Below, one piece after another: positions 12,258-23,176 of a DNA stretch of 64,000 bases. The DNA is from Perkinsus olseni (taxonomy: Eukaryota > Perkinsozoa > Perkinsida), in the NCBI GenBank assembly GCA_013115125.1, contig JABANN010000014.1, forward strand, positions 62,001 through 126,000, in the 5' to 3' direction. Positions within the stretch are counted from its first letter, which is position 1, and every line of letters begins with the position of its first letter. Made by a program: the position numbers and the translations under genes. The notes under the pieces are model-generated. The model did no database searches and was not told the DNA's origin. It worked only from the letters and a program-made list of their open reading frames with translations.

Positions 12258-12647
12258 GGGTGGGGTGGTGCATCAAAACAAGCTGGCTGAGGGATGGCAC
12301 GTCGGGGCTCGGTGGAAACAGGAGGCCGCTCGAAAATCCAAGATTCCAGCCACTTCGCTCTCGCGTAAGAAATGACGCCAACAATAAGGTGTGAATGGCT
12401 CATTGTCCCCGGAATACGGTTGGGTCGAATACAGTAGTTGTGAGGAAAAGTGTAACCTGCGACGGGCAGCGCGGTCAGTCGGACCACATCCAGGGCGCGC
12501 GCGAACTTCAGTGCACAACGCGCTCGCCCGAGTAAGCGCGCGACCAACGCGCCGCGGCCGGCCGTCGAGGCTGCATGCTTGCACGTCTGGGGCAGATGGA
12601 AGAAAGGTACCGACAGTAGTTATTATCTGTCATACCACTCTCGTACG
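12258..12647. promoter_or_regulatory. Divergent intergenic region between LST8 and the next gene
   Basis: A 390-nt gap between two divergently transcribed start codons. It is rich in GC, with CGCGCGCG near 12495 and 12535 and GGCCGGCC near 12557. It probably holds both promoters, but no TATA-like or other defined element was recognised. Confidence 0.35.
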
Positions 12648-13658
12648 ATGTCCAGCTCCAGTACTTGTGCCTCGTCCATCGAACTGATACCGGCGGCTCC
12701 GATATTCATCAGGAGCTTCGGACAGAGAAAGATGGACTGTTGGGTTATCTGGTGAGTCCTCGTCTTGCTTCATCACGGAAGCTGTGCAACGTCTGATTAT
12801 CTTTAGCGATAAGAATAAGGCTGCGTTTAAGTTGAAGGCCCGCGGCGATGACCACAACTTACAGATGGTCGCCTGTGAGGGCGAGTACCGCTCCATCTCA
12901 CTGTAAGGTGCATTCTCTCCACGATCATCAGAACGAGCTGATGATCAGGTACCCGGGAAGCCGCAAGAAGGAGAAGAAAACCAACCCCTTGCTGAGGGTG
13001 CTCAGCGGCGACGCAGGGAGCAGCCATTGGAGGCTCAGCTATCGGTGTCCCACCTGGTAGGGTAGGCTTCCTTCGTTCTTCGAAATCGATTTTTCTTCAG
13101 TCCAAAGCACAACATATTCTACACCGATTTTGTCACTGCGTTCAACTACGGAGGCACAGATACGGAATTCTCGATGGACCTCCGTCCAGTGGACCATTGG
13201 TGCCGTTGTCGCACCAGCGACGACTCGAGTGTACCGAGATCGAACGGGAAGAACAGACAACTCACGGTGCACTTGGGTGACGGGGAGAACCCCTCTTACT
13301 TCTTTAAGGTCGATGACGAGGCGGGCAAGGTAAGCATCTCCAACCCCTTCCCTGTTTATGGCTGTACCGCCCACAGGTGTGCTTAAAAGTTGTTAGGAGC
13401 CAGGCAGCTGGGGCGAACACGGAGGGAGACATCCTCGGTCTGACCTACAAGGAGCCGTTCAACACTGCGGCGGCCTTCGGAATCACCACTGCCGTGATGA
13501 CCGCCTGGAAGGAGAGCCATCCTAGCGGTAACTTGCTGAGGCGGTTAATGAAGAAATGCACGACGAGTGTTCCTAAAAGCCCCGAGGAGCTCCTGAAAGT
13601 AGCGAAAGGTGCGGTAGTCTGCGGCGTCATGAAGAAGAAAATTTCGGAGAAGAAATGA
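12648..13658 (+). CDS. Protein of unknown function, possibly a tubby/LURP-one-like beta barrel
   Basis: The ATG at 12648 opens MSSSSTCASSIELIPAAP. Introns of about 47-60 nt at about 12750-12805, 12902-12949, 13058-13130 and 13330-13376 separate five exons. The chain continues into VCLKVVRSQAAGANTEGD and ends with a lysine-rich tail and TGA at 13656-13658, about 250 residues in all. The N-terminal half alternates Trp/Ile-rich strands (MDCWVIWDKNKAAFKLKARG) with charged turns. The layout recalls the tubby C-terminal or LURP-one barrel fold, but the resemblance is weak and the call is tentative. No catalytic motif, membrane segment or signal peptide is visible. Confidence 0.6.
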
Positions 13659-13973
13659 CCAAGGGCATGCATCATGACCGACTTGCTGTGAACGAGATGC
13701 CTGTTGTGTTGTAGAGAAGTGACCGAGAGTCGCCAGAGTGGTCCCATTGACCCTTAATGAACCCAAAACGGCCGAGTGAGCTCGCCCAAAATGTTAACCA
13801 TTATTGGTAGTGGAACGTGGTAAAGCGGTAGTGAGAAACATACGTTACAATAGACGTCTGAGACGACCAGTAGGAGGAAGAGGACAGCACCACTTGACCG
13901 GGTGCATACGTAGAGAGTCGGGCGTTACCTGCCATTACGTTGTGCACCTCGGAACAAGTCCTCAGGGATTTGC
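13659..13973. other. Convergent intergenic region
   Basis: A 315-nt gap between the 3' ends of the preceding plus-strand gene and SDA1. Nothing recognisable is present; open frames here are shadows of the flanking genes. Confidence 0.45.
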
Positions 13974-16900
13974 TTACTTGCGGCGTCTCTTCTGGGGCCC
14001 AACTTGCTTCTTAAGCGTTCGAACGTGGGCCTGCAAGTTCTTCAGCTTGTCTGAGGCCCTCATCTGCCGCCTGTTCTTGATACCTACATCATGGGATAAA
14101 GAAGCATGTTCTTCCCCTGACAAGGACGGCTCACGTTCGCTATTCATGCCCATCATCATCGGCTTATTCCGTCGCTTCTCCTTGTTGGTGGTGCCGCCCC
14201 TACGATCTCTGTTCTTGAAGTGGTCCTTGCTCTCTCGACCCTCCTTCACAGCCATCAGCTTCTCCTGCTTCTTCGTCATCTTGTTGTGGCCGTGCACCTT
14301 CTTGGCACCCAGCAGGCTCTCCGGGTTAACCAGCCAGTCAGCAGCATCCCCCCTAGCTTCCTGAGAGAACACTCTCCACTGAGACCACCATCGCTGCGCT
14401 GAGTAGCCGTACGTCGTCATCGTCGGAATCACTCGAGCTTCCCTCGTCATCGCTCGAGTAGAGGTTGCCCGCTTCCTCCTCGTATCTGATCGCGAGGACC
14501 GGATGCCTCCCACCGAGGGCTCATGAACTCACTCCTTCCGGGCTTCCTCGTCACCGAGCTGGAGCTGCATGGCCTGGCGTAATCGCAGTTTGCGCAGGTT
14601 CTTGAAGTCATCATCTCCGAGGACGACCTGAAGAGAGCTGGGATCGGCCAAGGCGAGCGCGTCCACGTCGCTGACCTCGGCTGCCAACTTCGCACGTTTG
14701 GCAGGCCGCTCTTCTTCCTCCTCCTCGACCTCATCCACATCATCAGCCACTGACACACAACTTCAGTCCTCATCGGCAGGAGAACGCTCGACAGCAACGA
14801 TGTCTGCGCGTCGAGCGGTAAGCCGTCCTCACGCGAGCTACCCTCTTACCGATAGTATTACCTCCATCCTCGTCAGCCTCTTCTTCCTCAACCTCTTCCT
14901 CAACCTCCTCCGCCTCCTCTTCTTCGTCGTCGTCATCAGAAGCTTCTCCAACAGCGTCTAACAATGAAAAGGTTGTCCCTTCCATCCCGGTCTTCGTTCG
15001 GTTTTCCCCTGATATCTCGGGTGTGGTCAACTCACCCGAGTCGACCTCCAGCTCCTCCTCGGCATCTTCGTCCTTATCGCTCTCTTCCTCAGCCTCCGCT
15101 CCCTCACCGTTCTTGTCCAGGAGGTCATCCCGATTGAGTAGAGAAGCGCCATAAACGTCGTCAGCAACTTCCTCCCTGAGGGCCAGGGTCAACAGCGAAG
15201 CCCCCGGTCTCTCCAATCCCACCTTCCGTATTCTGGCCGAGAGTCGACGCCCTTGGAGATGGCCTGACTGGCCTCCTTTCCTCTCAAAGACCGCTGCAGC
15301 ATCGAGGGGTATCTACACCACGCATCGATCTCGGATACCACCGCCAGTACTCTTCAGGCTTACACTTCTCTGTACAGGTTCATCAAGGCCCTGCCAGCGA
15401 TGGACACGGACTTCGACTGACGGTACTTCCTGTACTCGATCAGGTCAGCCAGTTGGTCCGCATCCAACGCCTGATACGATGCTCAATTCCACACCAGGGT
15501 CTTTGCCCTATTACTCACCAGAGGGGCTCTCGAACAGATCTCCCGGACGGCATTCAGGCCAACCGCCATCACCTCGGGAGGGCAGCTTTCGGATATGAAG
15601 TTGTTGATGACGTGGCGTACCACTGGCTGCAGCTCAGTGGGGGGCACCTAAGGTTCGACTCGGCGAAACTCGGATCTCTGGCGGCCCTACCTGTGGATGG
15701 CAGGCAGTAGCAAGGCAGGCAAGGGTCTTGGTGACGTCTCTATTACTAGGCTTCAAGTGGCGCTGCAAGAACGGGTATCTGGGCATGATGAATACACCAT
15801 CCTTCTTGTGAGGACTATATGCGGCCTGCTTACAGATTGAGGAGGATGAGCTCGTGTCTTCCGACCAAACGGCAACAGAGGGACAACAGCAGAGACCGCT
15901 TAGTAAAGGTGATCTGAAGGCGAAACGAAGAGCCCTGTCAAGAGCTTCCAGAGTCCTCAGCATCCCGCAGTACCGCCTCACTGCCTCGAGCAGCGCAGCG
16001 CTGAAGCAGACGCTCGGCAAAGTTCTGGGGGTCGTGGAGGAGATCAATAGCAGTGAAATCGGTGCCTGCCAACTCGGTTGTGCCAACCAATGCGCGATGA
16101 TTATTTACGACTTACTTCCAACGTCACCCTTGCCCTCAATCTCCTTCCTCTTCTTCTCAGCGGCCTTCTTAGCTCTCTCCAGCCGCTTAGTCTTGCCCTT
16201 GGTCTTCTTACCAGCACCGGTCATCTCTTGTGCCACTCTGTCCACCTCCTTCTGAGCGGCTTCAGCCTCCTCCGCCTCCGAGTCGTGACCATCCCCAGAG
16301 GCTGTCATCTTGGCCAGGAAGTTGTTGCCCAGGAACAGGTGCACTGCGGCAGTGCTGACCTTGTTGGCAGCCTCGGAACCCGACAACAGGCAAACCTCAG
16401 CGAGAGAATTCACCTAAAACGCAACCTCGGTATCAGCAGTATCGGCGAGGCAGTAGTCCTACCGCCGAGCTATCCCTCCACGCCCGCTTCATGTAAAGGC
16501 CAATCATAAGGCCAGCAGCACCTCTCAGGAGAGCCTCGTTGCTGGCAGAGGTGGCTCCTGAATAACGATACGCCTGGAGCGTCCTATTGCCTCCACCTTC
16601 CGTACCCTTGCCAGAGTTCTTGTTGATCTGCTGCACTAGAAAGTTCTGGACATCCTTACGCAACAAACCAGGAGCGGGGTCCAGATACTTCGAAGCCTTC
16701 TCCTCTGTCTTCTCGCCCTTGGAAGCCTCTGTGGTATCTGATCCCCCACCCACTGCCCCATCTCCCCCAGCCCCCGTGTAATACCATTCCCCCTGTTAAG
16801 CCGGCGCTTCCGCTTCTTCCCAGCTGCCTTGCCAACGGTCGAGGTCGAGTTGATAATGTCATTCAGGAGAGACTCTGCACGACGAGGCTGTCAATAATCG

Positions 16901-17760
16901 AGCGGCCGACGTTTCTCACTTTGAAGTGTCCGACGAAGCTCCTTATCATCACAGGCGAAGAGCCGGAACAGAGTCGGGAGGATCTTCATCAAAGGGATCA
17001 TACCACGGGATCGTATAAGCAACAAGGCGCCAACCATGGACCCTGCGGGGGCAGTGCTTCAGTCAACAGGAGGACGAGGCACGACTTACGCCTTGCTTCC
17101 GGATGAAGCTGTTGTGGGTCCTTGCTCAGATAACGGAGTAGTATCTCCGGAAAGTTGAGCTCTTCACGTAGGTTAGGGTAGCAGTGGAATCTGCGGTAAG
17201 TGGGCAGTGAGAGCATAAGCCAATCATGGTCCACCACTTACACATGCGCAATGAACATGGTGAGCTCATTGAAGCTCTTCTGCGTTCGCCCAGGCCTCAG
17301 TTGCAAAGTCTCAGCCGTCGAACGAAAATGTTCGTACCTGGGCAAAGCGGTTTCATGGGATAGCGGTGTGGGCTGGGGGTTCCTACTGTCGGCGATAGTC
17401 CTCGATATACGCCTCGGGATCCCTCCTTATGAAGTTCTGTAGCTGAGGTAAGGATAGACCTGACGGACACCATACCAGTCGGGCATCACACCAGGAACAC
17501 TCTAAGCTCTGCTGCTTGTCGATGAGGCTTCCGTGCGTGCGACCGATGGTCGATGTTTCCAGTAACGACTGCCAATCGGCATCTCACAGTTCAACCGCTC
17601 TAGCTCGTCGCATGGATTTTACCAAAGTATTGGTATGTTTGCAGTCTCTCCGCGAGTCGCCGCCCCTCCACCCAGTACTACTGTTCTCATCCTGGTCCTC
17701 ATCCCCCTCTGCAGTCTTCCTCGCCTTAGCCTTGATAGGCTTGTGATGCTTCGGAGGCAT
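13974..17760 (-). CDS. SDA1: SDA1 family protein, 60S ribosome biogenesis and export
   Basis: SDA1/SDAD1 acts in the nucleolus and nucleus in late maturation and export of pre-60S particles. The ATG at 17760 opens a basic N-terminus (MPPKHHKPIKAKARK). An intron of about 245 nt joins it to LPQLQNFIRRDPEAYIEDY (about 17405-17465), the SDA1 N-terminal signature. Further exons give STAETLQLRPGRTQKSF (about 17270-17330), FHCYPNLREELNFPEILL (about 17130-17190), a basic linker (about 16105-16300) and YPFLQRHLKPSNRDVTKTL (about 15730-15780). An acidic Asp/Glu-rich exon follows (about 14820-15130). The C-terminal SDA1 signature TTNKEKRRNKPMMMGM and a basic tail end with TAA at 13974-13976. The gene has at least eight introns of canonical GT-AG type. 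The long acidic run and the basic tail match the usual architecture. Confidence 0.88.
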
Positions 17761-18305
17761 TCAGGTGAAGACTCACCAATGAAGACTGAAAACACCTCCC
17801 AGCACTCTATGCCCGACAACCCAGCATCGATTCTCAGCAGAGACTACGAGAAAAGAGAAGGCCATTCCCAGCGATGAAGCTCCGTGTTGCGACTGAAGCC
17901 ACGATGACTGAATCTAGTCAGGAAAGCTGTAAGTCGTACTGAACTAAACATGTACAATCTCGAGAGTGGTTGGATGGTTATCGGGAGAAGGCCAAAATGG
18001 GTGAGAGCCAAAATCCAAGGAAGCGCCGGCGACAGGCAGGCAAAGACAGCAGGAAAAACGCTGAATGTAGGCGAGGGCAGGAATTGGTACCCAGAAACCC
18101 CTTTCGAAACTCGAGAGGGCAACCCGACTTGGTTATTGGACTCGTTAACGAGTTCTCGGGCGCGCGCGGTGAGCTAATAGCGGAGCGAAATTCCTGCGAC
18201 GCACGTTTTTTTCACGCACGAAATTTTCAAATAACCTTCGAGTCCCGGGGAACTGGAGAATAACGGAGCCGTAGAGATATCACTTTACCCCCTCTTCCAT
18301 AATCG
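17761..18305. promoter_or_regulatory. Divergent intergenic region between SDA1 and the oxygenase gene
   Basis: A 545-nt gap between divergent starts. It includes a T-rich and AAATTTT-rich patch at about 18195-18235. The open frame at 17970-18263 is lysine/arginine-rich with no family match and is probably chance. Promoters of both genes are likely here, but no defined element is recognised. Confidence 0.35.
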
Positions 18306-19871
18306 ATGCCAGTGCATCCTTCGCGCCCCGTGGCACAGCCTGTTATTTTTACCTACGAAGAGCTCAAAGATCCCCAGTCTGACCTTACCGAACGTATCCT
18401 ACAGGTAGCTCACTTACTCTCAACGAGACCACCGAACCCTCGTTGATCGAGTACAGCCGCCCTGCTCTGATCAGGCTTATGGCCGAGACTCCCTTGGGCT
18501 GTGCTGTGTTAGTGGCGTACCAAACTACCAGAAATATCGACAAGCCTTGCTGCCTAAGATCCACACTCTCGGTAACTTACCTCCTTCAACCTTGGAGAAG
18601 TAATGCCGTTATGGCGACCGCTTTATTGACTCCGCGAGGTCGACTCTAGTGCATCATAAGCGGCGAAGATACTCACTGTGGAACCCGACTGATCACCTTC
18701 CATTGTCCAGTGTTCTTGACCGTGCTGGCTGTAGGTACGTTCTACCAGAGGCTTTCTACAACGTGGGGTGGTCTCACGGTAAAGAGAAGCTAGGTGGTGG
18801 ACGCCCTGATCTTGGCAAAGGCTCTTTTTACGCGAATCCTCTGTTTGAAGACCCTGGCGAGCTAGTAAGTTCCGTGGCGCTCTAAGTCGCCAACCGTACA
18901 TTATTGATGACTGATATCTCTGAACGCCAGCGAAAGATGAGATTCGCCGATCTTGCCATCCATGGCACATGGCGGCTACCATCCAGTCGATGTTCAGGAC
19001 CCCACCGCTCGGGAACGTCATCCGGCATGCGCAACTCCCAACGTGTGGCCCGAGGAGGTCTCGGGCTTCCGTGAGGCCTTCATAGATGCTGGAAAGCTCC
19101 TCGCCGAGGTTGGTGTAATGCTAGCTGGCCATATGGACAAGGCGTGCCAAGCCCACGGAATCAAGTGCTGCAGCTTGGTCGAAGGTAGCCATCGCAATCG
19201 CCCTCACTGTAGTTCCCAACTCCGCCTCTCAGCCACCTTCAAAAACTCACGGCTGTGCTGTGGCCGTGCGCTGCATTACTACCCACTGAAGCAAGAGAAA
19301 ACTCAGAATGTGCCGGAAGATTCTTGGTGTGGCTGGCACAACGACAACTCCGTGATAACAGGGTTGTTCTCGCCCATGATTCTCGATGCTGCGACGGGGC
19401 AGTCAAGCACCAAGCCAAAGGATACCGAGGCCGGCCTCTACGTCCAGAACCGTCGATGCGAAGTTCTCCAGGTCCAGCTTCCTTCGGACTGTATAGCCTT
19501 TCAGTTGGGAGAAGCTGCCCAGATCATGACGGGTGGTCACCTGGTCGCAACCCCACACATGGTGAAGGGCTCCTCCATGCCTGATGTCTCCCGAGAACAG
19601 CTGGCTGTGTTCTTCGAGCCGGACTGGGATAGGGTCATGGCCGTACCAGAGGGTTCCAGCACGGATGACATGGTCACCGCTGGTGCCAATATACCGGAGG
19701 TAAGATGGTTGCCATGGTGAAGCGATCGAAGTGCTGCGTGATCAGGTTCCGCATCTGGCCAAACGTTATCGTGGACCCTCGGTCACCTTCGGACAATTCC
19801 TGGAGGACTCATTTCGAGAATATTATAATATGAAATTATCAGTCGTTGTTGGCGGAGAGGAGACTGTCTAG
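18306..19871 (+). CDS. 2-oxoglutarate/Fe(II)-dependent oxygenase-like protein
   Basis: This belongs to the eukaryotic isopenicillin-N-synthase-like oxygenase group whose members hydroxylate unknown substrates using 2-oxoglutarate and Fe(II). The ATG at 18306 opens MPVHPSRPVAQPVIFTYEEL. Six introns were placed by frame and similarity, including one of about 130 nt (18600-18734) and one from 18870 to 18997. Family landmarks in order are GLCCVSGVPNYQKYRQALLP, FYNVGWSHGKEKL, GSFYANPLFEDPGEL, ATPNVWPEEVSGFREAF, LHYYP, GWHNDNSVITGLFSP (the HxD iron pair), GLYVQNRRCEVLQV, CIAFQLGEAAQIMTGGHL and ATPHMV (distal iron His). After the last intron (19700-19747) the C-terminus reads VTFGQFLEDSFREYYN and ends TAG at 19869-19871. 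All three iron ligands are present, so the enzyme is probably active. Confidence 0.88.
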
Positions 19872-20495
19872 TCGGTTTTACACAGTCTATAGCTCATTGG
19901 TCGCCTTTTACCGCTGAGGCATACGGCCGCGGGGACAAGTTGATTTTTACGTGCTAGAAGTCGCAGTCTACTTATGCACAAGGCATCTCTTGAACTACCT
20001 GATGGCTGGCCAGAGTGTTCTTGGTTGTCGATCGAGAATGTGTTGAGTTCGCTGAGAGGGAACTGCCGTGGCCATCAACGCTAACGCTGCCGTGGCCACT
20101 AACGATACTAATATTACTATTCGGTGCCAAACTGCAGAGCGAGTGGATGAGGGAGCTTGGTAAGTGATTGGCTGGAAGTGGAAGTGCTGTAGAAGCACGC
20201 CTGATGTGATCTCACCTCTCTGCCTTATCGAAACCGATCAAGAAACTCAGGTCTTGACCCAGAAGAACCTAGCTTTGTCTGCGCTTGAATTCACCGAGAG
20301 CAATTTTGGCGATCAGGGGACCTCTGGCAGAGGTAACGCTCGAGTTGGCCAGGCCAGAGCGGACGTTAGTGGATGAGCCGACTCCTGAAAACGTCTTTTC
20401 GATTGTTCAACACGGCGCATGCACTTCTCGCATTCATGAAACAGGATTTACATCATGGTTCTGATAACAAAGAGAAATGTGTTTCCAAGGAAACC
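19872..20495. other. Convergent intergenic region
   Basis: About 620 nt between the 3' ends of the oxygenase gene and the first PLP-enzyme gene. The stretch at about 20440-20495 resembles the sequence just beyond the second PLP-enzyme copy (about 23115-23176), so part of the 3' flank was duplicated with the gene. Nothing else was recognised. Confidence 0.5.
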
Positions 20496-22279
20496 TTATA
20501 ATCGGTCCAAACTATCCTTCAAGCTGCGGATTAGATCATCGGCGTCCTAAACGCGAAAATATGAAAGTGCTGCAACTTCCTATCGAGACAAACTTACCTC
20601 AACTCCGACTGACACTCGGATAAAACCGTCAACGATACCCAACCTTAGCCTGTCCTCCGGCAACATGTTTGCATGAGTCATGACAGCACAGGCTGTGATA
20701 ATCGATTCCGTGGGGCCCAGGTGGGCGCATAGAGACCAAGGACGCTGAAGCGTGAGAGCTAATCGGATTTCTAACCAATTTCGTCTCAGATAAGTCTCAG
20801 AGTTTTTCATTGACAGCTGTCAAAGATGATGAACTTACCTTGATAGAGTTCATCAGCTTAGTGCCAGAATCGTGCCCGCCTATCACGTCGAACCACAGCA
20901 TTCCACCATAGAGGTTGTTCCTGAGAAGGATCGTGAGCTCGGAGGTCTTCTGAGAAATGAAAGTGCTCCCCAGGTAAAACCCTTACCTGTGTAGCTTCTT
21001 AGCAAGCTCATGCTGCGGATGTGACTCAAGCCCCGGATAGATAACACGGGAGCACTTTGGGTGACCTTCCAAGAACTTGCAAATCTTCATGGCAGTCTCC
21101 GATTGACGTTGGATACTGACAGAGGACAGGCGGTAAGTACATGTACAAGTAACTCGATTGTTACCGCAATTCGAGTGTCTTGACAGTCTGCATCTGAATG
21201 AAGGCCACGAAGGGCGACATGATGTTGCCGTGCATGTTCTGAACAAACTTCATGCGTTGATACAACTCCTTGGTACGGCACGCCAAAGCACCACCTGAAG
21301 AAACGTCGTAAACCGCAGAGGTCACGGTCGAAGAAGACTCACCGGTGGTGATGTTGTGAACATCATAATACTTAGTCGTTGACTGAAGGGTGATGTCGAC
21401 TCCAAAGTCCATCGGACGGCAAATAACAGGAGTGGCGAATGTGCTATCGCATACATGAACAATACCCTTCTCTCTGCAGAGTGTGGATACCGCCTCGAGG
21501 TCAACCAGGCGCAGAAGTGGATTCGTCGAGGCCTCAGAAAATATCTGCTGAATGAAGGATGCCCAACCGCACTGGCATGTAGGACTGGAGAAAATCCGCC
21601 CACCATTTTAGTATTCGGTTTTGAGGCTCTCTTGATGTTCTCCTTGTCAGTCATATCGACAAGGGAGAACTCCATTCCCAGAGGAGTGAATTGCTCGCGC
21701 ATGATTCTGAGATAGAGTGGCTCAAGAAGCGAGCGGTCGCTGTTGAACAATCTTCCATGTCATACTGAGCAGTGCCACCATAACTGCATTCTGTGACTAC
21801 TGCGTGATCGCCGGTCTTCATCAACCCGCACACCACGGTGGTAGTCGCAGCCATACCTAAAGTAGGAGCCGACTCAACCGATACCGTAAGAGGCGAGACT
21901 CACTTAGGGGTTCCGAAAACTGCAGCACCGCCAGGGGCCTTCTCGAGCTCGGCGATCTTCTCTTCGTAAGCACGAACAGTCGGGTTGGACGTGCGGCTGT
22001 AGCTGAACCCCTAGAGGAGGACGATGAGACGAAAAGATGGTATTGCCGACTGTTGGCTTGCCTTGGCGAGGTACTTATCCACAGACTCTTGAACGAATGT
22101 GGTTGATAAGAAGACCGGGGTCAGAATGGCGCCAGTCTCCTTGTCAGGAGAGACCGAAGCATGAAGCTGTAGAGTAGTGTGGGAAGACCCTACTCGAAGG
22201 ATCAGCCCACCAGTTCAGTTCCCATGCCCAGAGGGCCAGGGATCCACTCGCCTGCGACGGTTGGGTTGTCAGAAGGCAT
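20496..22279 (-). pseudogene. Cystathionine gamma-lyase/synthase-type PLP enzyme, copy 1, apparently disabled
   Basis: The tandem duplicate of the gene at 23177-24948, with the same exon plan and very similar sequence. It starts MPSDNPTVAGEWIPG at 22279 and ends LIRSLKDSLDRL, TAA at 20496-20498. The PLP-binding lysine is kept in STTKYYDVHN, but the Gly before His in copy 2 (YYDGHN) is Val here. SEASTNP replaces the family SETPTNP. At about 21903-21915 the exon end is four bases longer than in copy 2, so the same donor and acceptor give a frameshift after AVFGTP. I see no other splice choice that restores the frame. The second intron is a GC-AG intron ending CTCTAG. The family uses PLP to make or cleave cystathionine or related thioethers in the cytosol. 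A sequencing error could also explain the shift. Confidence 0.7.
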
Positions 22280-23176
22280 GAAGATTGAATGCGAGCATCG
22301 CCACTGATTCCTCACATCCAATCTGTCCGCAGTGCTGCGAGATTAGGCTAGAATCTCATGTACGCTGGTTCAGGTTTGCTGGTGTTTCGCCCGGAAGGCT
22401 CTCACTCAATCTTACCCACTTCGATGCGCACCTACGGACGGGACATGCGCTATGGACACCAGCGCATGCGTGCAACCGAAAGGGTGGGCTCTCGGGTACG
22501 AAGAGCTTAACGAGAAAGTATATCTCACACGGTCGCTTCTGACCCGACGCGCGTGATCTCTACTCCGCAGAGTTTCGCAAGTTCTGATGTTGCAGTCCAG
22601 GGCTCTCCCCGCATCAATAGGAGTCTGCCACAGACGTTCACAGATCACTCCGGTTACCGCAACACAGCACCGTCACCAGGAATAATGAGCGCGGACGGAC
22701 CAGTCCCTCACACAGAGTAACTGGCAGTCTATGTCTGACAACTTCACCAATACCACGAGCGAGGGGGTTCTGCTCAGGTTTGCCGCACCGTAGTCCCGGC
22801 CGGGTCAGATAGCGGGATGGCACCCGCATGCTCGAGACCATACGTTAGAACGTTAACTCCAGTATCGTACCCGATGCCCTGTGTGTCCTGTAAAGTCTGG
22901 CCCTGAGGCACAGTGGTCTTTTCAACGTTGCCGGCTGATAGCCTCGGAGTCCCCGAGTCGGGGGCTAGAAGAATTACTGAACTCCAAACTCCAGTGATCC
23001 TCAGCCTGCGTGATGGGGGCTTTCCCACCGAGGCAAACGGCAGACTTTCTGACGACTTGTTTGACTTGGCGCTTTCCGTACAACACCACACATTCACTTT
23101 CAGTATCTTGAAACAGAACTTACATCATGGTTGTGATGGCAGAGAGTATGTCCTCTTTGATGAGAAAAATGTCAAC
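22280..23176. other. Intergenic region between tandem PLP-enzyme genes
   Basis: About 900 nt between copy 1's start and copy 2's stop. Open frames on both strands (for example plus 22913-23182 and minus 22774-23097) have no recognisable domain. The last 60 nt resemble the 3' flank of copy 1. The minus frame around 22780-22930 has a coding-like look but could not be joined into a gene. Confidence 0.4.
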
